Source: CAYLGT01 sp964383465
Lineage (GTDB): Bacteria; Patescibacteriota; Saccharimonadia; Saccharimonadales; Saccharimonadaceae
Length of the DNA: 56,593 bases
Assembly: GCA_964383465.1 (NCBI GenBank)
Contig: CAYLGT010000005.1
Location: 1 to 56,593, forward strand
Reading direction: 5' to 3'
Every line of letters starts with the position of its first letter. Position 1 is the stretch's first letter. This document shows positions 49,064 through 56,593 of this stretch, one piece after another. The notes under the pieces are model-generated. The model was not told the origin of the DNA, did not search any database, and worked only from the letters and a program-made list of their open reading frames with translations. Both the position numbers and the translations under genes were made by a program.

Positions 49064-49488
49064 AGATAAAGTCCGATTCCGTCTGCGGTGACTTGTCTGG
49101 TGTCAAGTGCACGTGAAAGCATGGTACCGAAAGACTTTATCTCGTCGAATTCCGCGTCAGTCATAGGGTTGCTTGCCTCGTCCGGCTCAAAGATGCCGAA
49201 TTTCAGGGCTGCAATTTTGCCCATGCCCGTTAGGCACTGACGAATTTTCTCGGTAGCCTCTGCAAAGTCGACGTTGCGTATCTCGTTGGTAAGCGTTGAA
49301 GGACTTATGTTGTCCAAGTTCAGCGGTGTGGCTGCTATCTCAAGATCTGGACTCTGTTGAACCGTAAAGATTGCTTCGCTGACAGCGACGCTGTGCGAAA
49401 CGATGAGACCAGAGGGTCGTTTTTCTTCACGCATGTGGCGGATGATAGCGTTTGTATAACTGGTGTGGACTTCGTGTACATATGGCAT
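49060..49488 (-). CDS. Unknown 142-aa soluble protein
   Basis: No family is recognised. The open frame reaches 49560, but a minus-strand TATAGT at 49495-49500 lies 6 nt before the ATG at 49488, which gives MPYVHEVHTSYTNAIIRHMR and removes a poor hydrophobic N terminus. The protein is mixed alpha/beta with an acidic C-terminal half (FGIFEPDEASNPMTDAEFDE). It is convergent with the APH gene and divergent from the Nudix gene. Confidence 0.6.
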   Translation of the reverse strand: MPYVHEVHTSYTNAIIRHMREEKRPSGLIVSHSVAVSEAIFTVQQSPDLEIAATPLNLDNISPSTLTNEIRNVDFAEATEKIRQCLTGMGKIAALKFGIFEPDEASNPMTDAEFDEIKSFGTMLSRALDTRQVTADGIGLYL

Positions 49489-49494
49489 GGGCGT

Positions 49495-49523
49495 ACTATA
49501 GCGCTGAGCTACAGGCACGGCAA
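49495..49523 (-). promoter_or_regulatory. Promoter of the 49060-49488 gene
   Basis: On the minus strand, TTGCCG (49518-49523), 17-bp spacer, TATAGT (49495-49500). Confidence 0.55.
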
Positions 49524-49545
49524 GCATAAGGATTTTCAGAGGTAG

Positions 49546-49551
49546 TATAAT
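49546..49551 (+). promoter_or_regulatory. -10 element of the Nudix gene
   Basis: TATAAT ends 8 nt before the ATG at 49560: leaderless. Confidence 0.6.
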
Positions 49552-49559
49552 TGTGAGCA

Positions 49560-49973
49560 ATGGAACAAGGAATTATACGAACTACAAAAGCGGATGGGTC
49601 TGAACAAGTGGACTATCTGTATCGGGTATCACTTCGCGCACTCATACGAAACGAAGAGGGAAAGGTCCTAGCCGTCAAAGAACATGGTGACATGTGGCAC
49701 TTGCCAGGAGGTGGACTTGATCACAGTGAAACTATAGATGAAGGGCTCGCTCGGGAGTTGCGAGAAGAAACAGGGTATACAGGAAAATTTACGAGTCGTT
49801 CTGAAGGCGTATACCTGTCGCGAGTCGAGAGACTGGGAAATCTGATGCAGGTCATCCTCGTGTTTGAAGTTGTGCCGGAGAGCTTTGATTTTCCTGGTGG
49901 TCCAGACTCAGCTGAGCTCGAGTTCGTCGATGAAAGTGAAGTGTTTGATTTGCAGCAGATAGATGAAAGATAA
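49560..49973 (+). CDS. Nudix hydrolase
   Basis: A 137-aa protein with a complete Nudix box, GGGLDHSETIDEGLARELREETGY near residue 51 (GX5EX7REUXEEXGU). The N-terminal strand YLYRVSLRALIRNEEGKVLAV and WHLPGGG are typical. It hydrolyses a nucleoside diphosphate linked to some moiety; the substrate is not deducible. The next gene follows after 9 bp, so it probably heads an operon with the Ldh2 and TfoX-N genes. Confidence 0.92.
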   Translation: MEQGIIRTTKADGSEQVDYLYRVSLRALIRNEEGKVLAVKEHGDMWHLPGGGLDHSETIDEGLARELREETGYTGKFTSRSEGVYLSRVERLGNLMQVILVFEVVPESFDFPGGPDSAELEFVDESEVFDLQQIDER

Positions 49974-49982
49974 GGGGGAACA

Positions 49983-50966
49983 ATGCGTATTAAAATTACA
50001 GACCTTCGTGAGCAGATAGTAGGACTACTCAAAGCAAATCTCACAGATTCACAAGCGGCTGCTGTGGCTGATTATCTAGTCTGGGCAGAGATGACCAACA
50101 ACAAAACACAGGGAATAGTAAAAATGATTGGTACCGAGCCCATACAAAGTATCGTTCCTGAGGCTGAAATGAAGGTAGTAAAAGACACAAAGTTGTCTCA
50201 AATCATTGACGCTGGCAAAAACCCGGCTCCGCTAAGCGCGACAAGAGCAATGGACACGGCCATACAAAAGGCCAATGAACATGGTTTTGCAATCGTGGGA
50301 GTTCGCAACACGTTTTCGAGCAATGGTGCGCAGGCATACTATGTAGAAAAAATCGCCCGAGAAGGGCTTATCGGCATCATGATGAGCCGATCACCAGCTG
50401 CAGCGTCAGCTTTTGGCGGTATAGAGCCGGTCTTTGGTACAAACCCCATAGGGATAGCTTTTCCTACAAATGATGATCCTTTAGTGTTTGACGCTGCAAC
50501 TTCAGCTATGACATTTTATGGACTTGTACTCGCAAAAACACGTGGTGAACAAATTGCGGAAGGTGTTGCGCTGGACCGAGAGGGAAATGAAACGACTGAT
50601 CCGGCTGCGGTCATGGATGGCGGATCGATAAGACCATTCGATAAAGGCTATAAAGGTTCAGGATTCGCGATGTTGGTTGAGGTACTTGGAGGGCCGCTGC
50701 TCTCAGGTGCTTGGATCGACAATAAAACTTTTGACAAAGAGTGGGGTACAGTTGTGATGGTAATCGACCCAGATTTGATGGCAGGGCGAGAAGAATTTAA
50801 AGCAAATGTCAGTGACATGATTGCTCAACTGAAAAGTGCCAGGACTAAGTCAGGGGATACGGTGCGATTGCCAGGTGAAACATCAAAAGCTGCTTACCAC
50901 GCAGCACTTGATAGCGGGGAGCTAGACATAGACGATGCCGTTGCCAAAACTTTAGGGATCCACTAG
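49983..50966 (+). CDS. Malate/L-lactate dehydrogenase family oxidoreductase (Ldh2/COG2055)
   Basis: A 327-aa NAD(P)-dependent dehydrogenase of the non-Rossmann Ldh2 family, which includes malate, L-sulfolactate and ureidoglycolate dehydrogenases. Visible blocks are VGVRNTFSSNGAQAYYVEKIA (His of the usual HFG replaced by Thr-Phe), FGTNPIGIAFPTND, VFDAATSAMTFYG and KGYKGSGFAMLVEVLGGPLLSG. AAGGGGG precedes the ATG. The substrate is unknown; the change at the usual catalytic His region is worth noting. Confidence 0.85.
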   Translation: MRIKITDLREQIVGLLKANLTDSQAAAVADYLVWAEMTNNKTQGIVKMIGTEPIQSIVPEAEMKVVKDTKLSQIIDAGKNPAPLSATRAMDTAIQKANEHGFAIVGVRNTFSSNGAQAYYVEKIAREGLIGIMMSRSPAAASAFGGIEPVFGTNPIGIAFPTNDDPLVFDAATSAMTFYGLVLAKTRGEQIAEGVALDREGNETTDPAAVMDGGSIRPFDKGYKGSGFAMLVEVLGGPLLSGAWIDNKTFDKEWGTVVMVIDPDLMAGREEFKANVSDMIAQLKSARTKSGDTVRLPGETSKAAYHAALDSGELDIDDAVAKTLGIH

Positions 50967-51296
50967 ATGGCCTACGACACAAAACTGGAGCAGAGGATCG
51001 ATGAATTCGTCGACAGTTGGGGACTTGAGATACCGAAGCGCAAGATGTTTGGTGGGCTAGGATACTTCATAAACCGCAACATGGCGTTTGGTGTAAAGAT
51101 GGACCAGTTGATCGCAAAGGCCGACAAGGCGACTACTGAAAAACTTCTAGACGAGCCGGGAGTGGGGTACTTCGAATTTGGCGGAAAGTATATGAAAAGC
51201 TGGCTCCAGGTCGAGGGGGAAGTGCTCGACGACGAGCATTTGGAACGCTACCTAGAAATCAGCCGCGACTATGTACTGACATTGCCGCCAAAATAA
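50967..51296 (+). CDS. TfoX N-terminal domain protein
   Basis: A 109-aa protein matching the TfoX/Sxy N-terminal domain: KRKMFGGLGYFINRNMAFGVKMDQLIAK and YFEFGGKYMKSWLQVEGEVLDD. Full-length TfoX controls competence in some Proteobacteria, but stand-alone N domains like this are widespread and their role is not established. It begins directly after the dehydrogenase stop (0-bp gap). Confidence 0.85.
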   Translation: MAYDTKLEQRIDEFVDSWGLEIPKRKMFGGLGYFINRNMAFGVKMDQLIAKADKATTEKLLDEPGVGYFEFGGKYMKSWLQVEGEVLDDEHLERYLEISRDYVLTLPPK

Positions 51297-51310
51297 GGGA
51301 TGATAGAAAC

Positions 51311-52309
51311 ATGAGAAGTATCGACTATAGCGCACTAGAGATGCCGCTGAGTGAGGCTGACATGGTGGCGTACAAACAACAGTATGGTGGCTCATGGCTC
51401 CCAACTTCACCGCGACCTGGCTGGACGCTACTGAGTGTCGCCGGCGCAGCAGTGCTAACAGCCATCGTCTACGCCAACACGTGGCTGATGGTGCTGTCGA
51501 TCGTGGTGGCGATGGCGGCGGGTGTCGCTGGAGTCGTCGCCCTCGTGTACCTCGATGTAACGCAGCGTCGTACACGAATGGCTCGGTTTGCCGCACAAAA
51601 CGGCGCAACGTTTGTAAAAGACCAGGAAAACCCAAGCCTGCCGGGACTGATTTTTGACGAAGGTAATGACAGAGTGCTGAGAGAAAGCATCACGTTTAGC
51701 GATGGAACCGTGCTCGGTGCACACGAATTTACCACTGGAAGTGGCAAAAACCGAACCGTGAATCGCTGGGGATTTGTGTCCGTAAAACTCTCAAGAAAAT
51801 TGCCAAACATGGTGCTCGACAGCGAAAAGAACAACTTTTTTGGGGTTATTTCTAACCTGCCAGATACATTTGCCAAAGACCAGAAGTTGTCGCTCGAAGG
51901 GGACTTCGACAAATACTTTTCGCTATATGCGCCACGGCAATATGAAACTGACGCACTCTACATCTTCACTCCGGACGTCATGCAGGCAGCCATAGACCAT
52001 GGTGGTGGCTATGACATGGAAGTTGTCGACGACACGTTTTACGTCTACATACAGATAGGTGCCGACTTGTCCAAGGCAGAAACCATAAAAAACTTGCTCG
52101 ACATAGTTAGTAAAGTTGGCACCGAGATAGAACATCAAGGTGACTACTACTCAGATGAACGAGTGGGCGACAGAAGCCTCAACATGGTCGCGGCACCAGG
52201 GCAGCGCCTGAGAGGAGGCTTCAGTTGGCTGATCGTGGTCCTCGTCGTGTTTTATGCGGTCGGCATGCTCATGCAGCTTTTGGGCGCGACAACGTTTATA
52301 CAACCATAA
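51311..52309 (+). CDS. Membrane protein, unknown function
   Basis: A 332-aa protein with two adjacent membrane helices at about residues 42-82, a large hydrophilic beta-rich region (about 90-300) and one C-terminal membrane helix (about 307-325). Both ends and the middle domain are predicted cytoplasmic or outside depending on loop sides; charged residues do not settle it. The layout resembles DUF3137-type proteins, but I cannot confirm that. It follows the TfoX-N gene closely. Confidence 0.65.
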   Translation: MRSIDYSALEMPLSEADMVAYKQQYGGSWLPTSPRPGWTLLSVAGAAVLTAIVYANTWLMVLSIVVAMAAGVAGVVALVYLDVTQRRTRMARFAAQNGATFVKDQENPSLPGLIFDEGNDRVLRESITFSDGTVLGAHEFTTGSGKNRTVNRWGFVSVKLSRKLPNMVLDSEKNNFFGVISNLPDTFAKDQKLSLEGDFDKYFSLYAPRQYETDALYIFTPDVMQAAIDHGGGYDMEVVDDTFYVYIQIGADLSKAETIKNLLDIVSKVGTEIEHQGDYYSDERVGDRSLNMVAAPGQRLRGGFSWLIVVLVVFYAVGMLMQLLGATTFIQP

Positions 52310-52319
52310 GGAGGAGCTT

Positions 52320-52622
52320 ATGAAGGCGATATGGAACAATCAAGTAGTGGCAGAAGCGGCAAATGACGATTTGATCCAGATAGAAGGTAACTGGTATTTT
52401 CCGCCGACCAGCCTGAAACGAGAGTTTTTCAAAGAATCTGACATACATACGACCTGCGTATGGAAGGGTGAAGCGAGCTACTACAACGTCGACGTGCAGG
52501 GCGTCGTGAGCGAAGGCGGTGCGTGGTACTACCCAGAGCCAAAAGCAGGTTCTGTAGAGCGCGTCGGCAAAGACTTCACGAACTACGTCGCGTTTTGGCG
52601 CGGTGTTGAAGTCGCTCAGTAA
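52320..52622 (+). CDS. DUF427 domain protein
   Basis: A 100-aa protein of the DUF427 family: KAIWNNQVVAEAAND, IEGNWYFPPTSLKREFF, TTCVWKGEASYYNVDVQG and WYYPEPK are the usual blocks of this small beta-fold. Its biochemical function is not known. AAGGAGG lies 5 nt before the ATG at 52320; the open frame upstream of that lies in the preceding gene. Confidence 0.9.
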   Translation: MKAIWNNQVVAEAANDDLIQIEGNWYFPPTSLKREFFKESDIHTTCVWKGEASYYNVDVQGVVSEGGAWYYPEPKAGSVERVGKDFTNYVAFWRGVEVAQ

Positions 52623-52633
52623 ACGTTTATGGT

Positions 52634-52661
52634 TTGAGTTTGGTGATAGCGGGCGTATACT
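52634..52661 (+). promoter_or_regulatory. Promoter of the 52668 gene
   Basis: TTGAGT (52634-52639), 16-bp spacer, TATACT (52656-52661), 6 nt before the ATG: leaderless. Confidence 0.6.
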
Positions 52662-52667
52662 CTTCGC

Positions 52668-53198
52668 ATGTCAGAGAGGATGTCGTCACGCCACTACGAT
52701 GATCTAGCGAAAGCCGTCTGGGCACTTGCAAAAGTGGCGATGCCACGCGCTATACAAATCGCACCTCTTCCTTGCCTGGTTCGTCGTGAACTAGATGTTG
52801 ACGGTCAGCTGGTCGAACTTAGCGTAGAAGTTACAAAACCCAACGAGCATATCTCTGCTGAGTTGCCGCGAACACTGCAAATGGTGATGGGGCGTGTCGA
52901 ACCATATGGCCCGGATGATCGCTACAAGCTTTGGTCTTTTGAGCAGCTTACACTGCAACCCTCCAGGAGGACACGAACATTCGAGAAGGGTCACCAAGTT
53001 TTTTCAGCCGATGAAAGCGTGCTTATGCTGCCAAATACACAGGGTCTCCCAGCTGGCGAACGTCGGCGGCTTGGGCCTTTGGCGTGGCGAGAGATAAAAA
53101 CTAGCACGAGTTTTTCCGACTTTGGTCCGGCAGACGCCGATCGGTTTAGGGCAGAGGCAGAACGGTTAGCGCTTCGTGTCCGAGAGTTTGATTTCTAA
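52668..53198 (+). CDS. Unknown 176-aa soluble protein
   Basis: No family is recognised. It is basic overall, with a helix at about residues 9-30, then strand-rich sequence (CLVRRELDVDGQLVELSVEV) and a C-terminal helix with many Arg (DADRFRAEAERLALRVRE). No signal peptide or membrane span. The ATG lies 6 nt from TATACT. It stands alone between the DUF427 gene and the secreted repeat protein. Confidence 0.6.
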   Translation: MSERMSSRHYDDLAKAVWALAKVAMPRAIQIAPLPCLVRRELDVDGQLVELSVEVTKPNEHISAELPRTLQMVMGRVEPYGPDDRYKLWSFEQLTLQPSRRTRTFEKGHQVFSADESVLMLPNTQGLPAGERRRLGPLAWREIKTSTSFSDFGPADADRFRAEAERLALRVREFDF

Positions 53199-53213
53199 AA
53201 AGCATAAGAAGTA

Positions 53214-53242
53214 TTGACAAAAACTACATATAGTGCTATGAT
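53214..53242 (+). promoter_or_regulatory. Promoter of the secreted repeat protein
   Basis: Consensus TTGACA (53214-53219), 17-bp spacer, TATGAT with a TGC extension (53237-53242). It resembles the duplicated promoters at 34233 and 34651, including GTATTGACAAAA. Confidence 0.75.
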
Positions 53243-53292
53243 AAAGAGATACAACTGATAAGCGGTTGTGAGGAATGAGGAAAGGAAGGTGT

Positions 53293-54234
53293 ATGAATAA
53301 GTTTTTGAAGTTCGTCGGTGCATCGTTAAGCGCATTTGCGCTGATGGCCGCAACAGTGGTCGCCCTGAGTGGCAACAACCACGCAGCTGCAACTCCGCAG
53401 TGTGAAGTAACGTCGGTAGGTGAACGGGCAAGTGCCTTCACTATAAGCGACGACAAGTCGACTGCAACCGTAAAGTTCAAAGCAACTGGTGCTGACAACT
53501 GTCAGGTACAAGTTTCGGTCATGTCGTTTTATGCGCCATCTATGACCGGAAAGCCATACGACCAGCAGAAGCTTTTCGACATCAACACGAAAACAGTTGG
53601 TAAGGGTACGCACACTCTGACAGGCAAGCTGCCAGTAAAGAGTAACGATGCCAAGGGATGTTTCTACCAGGTCGACCTGACCTATGGTACAAAAATCCAC
53701 AGTCCTGTACTGGCATATGGCCACGGTAAGCTCGACTGTAGTGTGACTCCACCTGTCCAGAAGATCAAAGTCTGTGACCTAAAGACTCACGAAATCGTGC
53801 AGATCAAAGAGTCGGACTTCAACCCAAACCGCTACAGCAAAAATCTGGCTGACTGTAACAAAGTCAAAGTCTGTGACCTGACGACCAAAAAGATCGTTCG
53901 TGTCTACAAGGACGAACTCCAGGCCAACCCTAGCCGCTATACTCGCGACCTGAGCAAATGTGCTCCAGTTCCAAAACCAGGCGAAATGGTTGTTTGTGAC
54001 CTGAACTCGGGTGATGTGATCACGATCAAAGAAAACGAGTTTGACACCGCGAAGTACTCAAAAGACGTCAACGACGCCAAATGTACCGAAACCGAAGAAC
54101 TTCCAGACTCAGTTGCTTCAACTGGTCCAGAGCAGGCAATCGCCAGCATGTTCGGTCTCGGTGGCTTCGCCGGTAGCGCCGTGTACTACTTCCAGTCTCG
54201 CCGCAACTTTCTCAGTTCATTGTTCCGCCGCTAA
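53293..54234 (+). CDS. Secreted repeat protein with C-terminal anchor-like segment
   Basis: A 313-aa exported protein. Signal peptide at about residues 1-32 (FVGASLSAFALMAATVVALS). Residues 35-150 form a beta-rich domain with paired Cys. Residues about 155-255 hold three repeats of about 32 aa with the pattern VCDL ... I ... I/VYK ... YSKDL ... C. The C terminus has LPDSVASTGPEQ followed by a hydrophobic stretch (SMFGLGGFAGSAVYYF) and basic residues, like a sortase-type or membrane anchor but without a strict LPXTG. AAAGGAAGG precedes the ATG at 53293. Confidence 0.8.
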   Translation: MNKFLKFVGASLSAFALMAATVVALSGNNHAAATPQCEVTSVGERASAFTISDDKSTATVKFKATGADNCQVQVSVMSFYAPSMTGKPYDQQKLFDINTKTVGKGTHTLTGKLPVKSNDAKGCFYQVDLTYGTKIHSPVLAYGHGKLDCSVTPPVQKIKVCDLKTHEIVQIKESDFNPNRYSKNLADCNKVKVCDLTTKKIVRVYKDELQANPSRYTRDLSKCAPVPKPGEMVVCDLNSGDVITIKENEFDTAKYSKDVNDAKCTETEELPDSVASTGPEQAIASMFGLGGFAGSAVYYFQSRRNFLSSLFRR

Positions 54235-54253
54235 GATCGGTATCCTCACTAAA

Positions 54254-54287
54254 AAAGAATCGCCCTAACCGGCGATTCTTTTTTTGC
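54254..54287 (+). terminator. Terminator of the secreted repeat protein
   Basis: An 11-bp stem (AAAGAATCGCC / GGCGATTCTTT) with a 6-nt loop and a long T-run. Confidence 0.93.
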
Positions 54288-54329
54288 TATAACTCAAATT
54301 TTCACTAGTCAGGCTGGAGCGTTTTACTC

Positions 54330-54335
54330 TATACT
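54330..54335 (+). promoter_or_regulatory. -10 element of the MMPL transporter gene
   Basis: TATACT about 25 nt before the ATG; the leader carries a perfect AAGGAGGTGA Shine-Dalgarno. Confidence 0.55.
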
Positions 54336-54359
54336 AGAGGGTAAGAAAAAGGAGGTGAG

Positions 54360-56593
54360 ATGAACAGAAAAGGCATGCTGTATAACCTGCCTAAATGGCT
54401 CCGTGTGGTCATCCCGACCGCGCTTGTCATAGTATGGTTTACGATTTCAGGAATTGGTGGCCCATACTTCGGAAAGATCGAGGAAGTTTCGGACATCGAC
54501 CTGACAGCATTTTTACCTAAAAGCGCTGAAGCGACAAAAGTAAATGAACAGCTCGGTAAGTTTCGAAGTGAGAAAACACTTCCGGCGATCGTTCTGTTTC
54601 AGGCCAAAGACGGAACGATAGATGAGACGCAGGTGACGCACATAAACAACGCCGCCCAGAAGCTCACGGACATTCCAGAAGTTGCCGGGTCAATCTCGCC
54701 GGCAATTGTTGCGGATGACAAAGAAGCTGCGTTTGTGGTGCTTCCAATCGACAGTACGAGGAGTATTCCGGATGCACTCAAAGAGGTACGTGAGAGTCTG
54801 AACAAGTCTGATCTCGGCAACACGAAGTATGGCGTTACCGGTCCGGCTGGTTTTGCGGCCGATTTGAACACGGCGTTTGGTGGAATCGATGGTATTTTGC
54901 TGCTCACTGCGCTCGCCGTTGTGTTTGTGATTTTGCTGTTTGTGTACCGTTCGATTTTGTTGCCGATTTTGGTGCTTCTCAGCAGCATCTTTGCGCTGAG
55001 TGCGAGTATCTTTATCGTTTGGTGGTTGGCAAAATGGGACATCTTGCAGCTCAACGGACAGGTGCAGGGAATTCTGTTTATCCTCGTCATCGGTGCGGCG
55101 ACTGATTATGCGCTTCTGTATGTATCTCGCTACCGCGAAGAGTTGTACCAGCATGGAAGTAAGTGGGTTGCTACTCACTCGGCAATGCGAGGAGCGCTCG
55201 AACCGATTGCGGCGAGCGGAGGCACGGTCATGGTTGGACTACTATGTCTGCTGCTCAGCGACCTCGGTTCAAACAAGGCGTTGGGTCCGGTTGGTGCGAT
55301 TGGTATCGCTATGGCGATGCTTTCCAGTCTGACGTTCCTGCCGGCAGTACTATACGCGCTGGGTCGTGCAAGTTTCTGGCCAGTCATGCCGCGCTATGGC
55401 AAAGCGGAGCTCGCGGCGCATAAAGCGAAACTGAAACGCGGCCTATGGCAGCGCGTCGGGAACTTTGTGGCTGCTCGTCCTCGTCCAGTATGGATGATAG
55501 CGATCGTCGTGCTTGGCGGACTGTCATTTGGACTTATGGGCATCAAGGCCAACGGCGTTGATCAAAGTGACCTGATACTTGGCTACTCGGAAGCGCGAGA
55601 AACTCAAAAAGACCTGAACAAACACTTCCCAGACGGCTCGGGGAGCCCAGCGTTTGTCATCGCACCTGAAGGCGCACTCGATAAAATTGTCGCCAAGGCC
55701 GACACCCTGCAGGGCGTGGATGGGATAGCCGTAACTGCAACGGGCGTCGACAGTGGGTTTAAGCCACTAGGTAAACAAGAAGCAAGTATCAAAAACAAAA
55801 TCCGCACTGAAGTACAAAAAACGCTTGATACCCAAAAGGCTGACATCGAGGCGCAGTACGGACCATTTGCGAGTACCATCGTGGCAAATCTACCGACCGC
55901 AGATGAGCTAGTTGAAAAAGCATACCCGTTCAAAGACGCTAAGCCAACTGTGGTCGACGGGGAAGTGCTGGTCCAGGTAACGCTCACCGACTCACCAGAC
56001 AGTGATGCGGCGAAACAAACTATCGAGCGACTTCGCGAGAACCTAAAGCCGATCGACGAGCGAGTGCTGGTCGGCGGCGCCACAGCAGCACAGCTCGACA
56101 CAAACAACGCGTCGATTCATGACCGTACGGTGATCATCCCAGTAGTGTTGGTGGCGATTACATTCATTCTCATGTTGCTCCTTCGCTCGGTGGTTGCACC
56201 GATCCTCCTGTTGTTTACGACAGTTCTGTCGTTTGGCGCATCACTCGGTGTGGCTTCGCTACTCTTTAACAACGTGTGGAATTTCCCAGGCGCCGACCCG
56301 TCGGTCATCCTCTACGCCTTCGTTTTCCTCGTTGCATTGGGTATCGACTACAACATCTTTCTAATGACGCGCGTGCGAGAAGAAACCATCAAGCACGGCA
56401 CAGCTGAAGGAGTTATCAAGGGCCTCGTCGTAACTGGTGGCGTGATTACGAGCGCTGGTGTTGTTCTGGCATCTACGTTTGCCGCGCTCGGCGTGATCCC
56501 AATCCTGTTCTTGTTCCAGCTGGCGTTTATCGTGGCGTTTGGTGTGCTACTCGATACCTTCGTCGTGCGCTCATTGCTCGTGCCAGCGCTCAT
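54360..56593 (+). CDS. MMPL/RND family transporter (3' end outside the window)
   Basis: 744 codons are present and the frame is open at the window edge. It begins MNRKGMLYNLPKWLRVVIPT with a first membrane helix at about residues 18-36, then an extracytoplasmic domain (SDIDLTAFLPKSAEATKVNE), then helices 2-6 with the proton-relay-like GAATDYALLYVSRYREEL. The second half repeats this layout: another extracytoplasmic domain, then LGIDYNIFLMTRVREE. This internal duplication is the hallmark of MMPL exporters, which move lipids or hydrophobic compounds using the proton gradient. The substrate is unknown. It has one of the strongest Shine-Dalgarno sites here. Confidence 0.93.
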   Translation, partial: MNRKGMLYNLPKWLRVVIPTALVIVWFTISGIGGPYFGKIEEVSDIDLTAFLPKSAEATKVNEQLGKFRSEKTLPAIVLFQAKDGTIDETQVTHINNAAQKLTDIPEVAGSISPAIVADDKEAAFVVLPIDSTRSIPDALKEVRESLNKSDLGNTKYGVTGPAGFAADLNTAFGGIDGILLLTALAVVFVILLFVYRSILLPILVLLSSIFALSASIFIVWWLAKWDILQLNGQVQGILFILVIGAATDYALLYVSRYREELYQHGSKWVATHSAMRGALEPIAASGGTVMVGLLCLLLSDLGSNKALGPVGAIGIAMAMLSSLTFLPAVLYALGRASFWPVMPRYGKAELAAHKAKLKRGLWQRVGNFVAARPRPVWMIAIVVLGGLSFGLMGIKANGVDQSDLILGYSEARETQKDLNKHFPDGSGSPAFVIAPEGALDKIVAKADTLQGVDGIAVTATGVDSGFKPLGKQEASIKNKIRTEVQKTLDTQKADIEAQYGPFASTIVANLPTADELVEKAYPFKDAKPTVVDGEVLVQVTLTDSPDSDAAKQTIERLRENLKPIDERVLVGGATAAQLDTNNASIHDRTVIIPVVLVAITFILMLLLRSVVAPILLLFTTVLSFGASLGVASLLFNNVWNFPGADPSVILYAFVFLVALGIDYNIFLMTRVREETIKHGTAEGVIKGLVVTGGVITSAGVVLASTFAALGVIPILFLFQLAFIVAFGVLLDTFVVRSLLVPAL

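Noticed and set aside
49551..49560. TTGTGAGCAA resembling half a lac operator
   Set aside because: Short chance match in a leaderless start region; no second half site or LacI-type gene.
1..56593. Recoding of UGA as Gly or Trp, as in some CPR lineages
   Set aside because: Several genes end cleanly at TGA (for example hpf and the 5963 peptide) and RF2 is present.
1..56593. tRNA, rRNA, insertion sequence or prophage genes
   Set aside because: No cloverleaf, rRNA segment, transposase or integrase motif was recognised by eye; a covariance-model scan could still find a missed tRNA.

Overview
The window looks like part of the chromosome of a small-genome Patescibacteria (CPR) member, most likely a Candidatus Saccharibacteria (TM7) relative. 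This is an inference from content: tightly packed housekeeping genes with no biosynthetic operons, many overlapping starts and stops, Gram-positive-style FtsEX plus a CHAP wall hydrolase, secreted proteins built from short Cys-bounded repeats, and a very uniform promoter style. The standard genetic code is used: TGA ends several genes and RF2 is present. No tRNA, rRNA, CRISPR array, transposase or integrase gene was recognised.

Layout. 1-3.7 kb: a BtpA-like TIM barrel, a membrane protein and a 602-aa orphan. 3.7-15.2 kb: translation and envelope core (rpsB-tsf, frr-uppS-rseP-CPBP protease, proS-greA, lysS), interrupted by accessory genes that carry their own hairpin terminators (3304 minus, 5242 minus, a 46-aa membrane peptide at 5963, the 11262 orphan and a PlsC-like acyltransferase at 12780). 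15.2-19.4 kb: an unusual membrane histidine kinase divergent from a MacB-like ABC exporter. 19.4-29.4 kb: serS, hpf, secA, an M16 peptidase, a murD-murL pair and prfB. 29.4-34.2 kb: ftsE-ftsX, a CHAP hydrolase, ctpA and a lone response regulator. 34.2-35.9 kb: two unknown genes behind a duplicated 36-bp promoter. 35.9-42.9 kb: rpmA plus an RNA-methyltransferase-like gene on the minus strand, then a flippase-like protein, xseA-xseB, a membrane methyltransferase, a histidine kinase/response regulator pair and recO. 42.9-44.7 kb: three tandem paralogous minus-strand genes of unknown function, each followed by a near-identical hairpin. 44.7-47.2 kb: glyS, an orphan gene and a duplicated glyS 3' end that forms its own short reading frame. 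47.2-56.6 kb: an NYN RNase, an APH-like kinase, a Nudix hydrolase, an Ldh2-type dehydrogenase, TfoX-N and DUF427 proteins, a secreted repeat protein and an MMPL transporter cut off by the window end.

How it works together. The wall is served by uppS, the MurD-MurL route to D-Glu, FtsEX with its hydrolase, and PlsC. Envelope proteolysis is served by RseP, CPBP, CtpA and M16, and secretion by SecA. Many genes have TATACT or TATAAT ending only 6-11 nt before the ATG with no Shine-Dalgarno, which implies widespread leaderless transcripts. This rule moves several starts inward from the longest reading frame. The accessory orphan genes instead have ordinary leaders with Shine-Dalgarno sites and private terminators. 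The strongest candidate for something undescribed is the three-gene paralog array at 42.9-44.7 kb.
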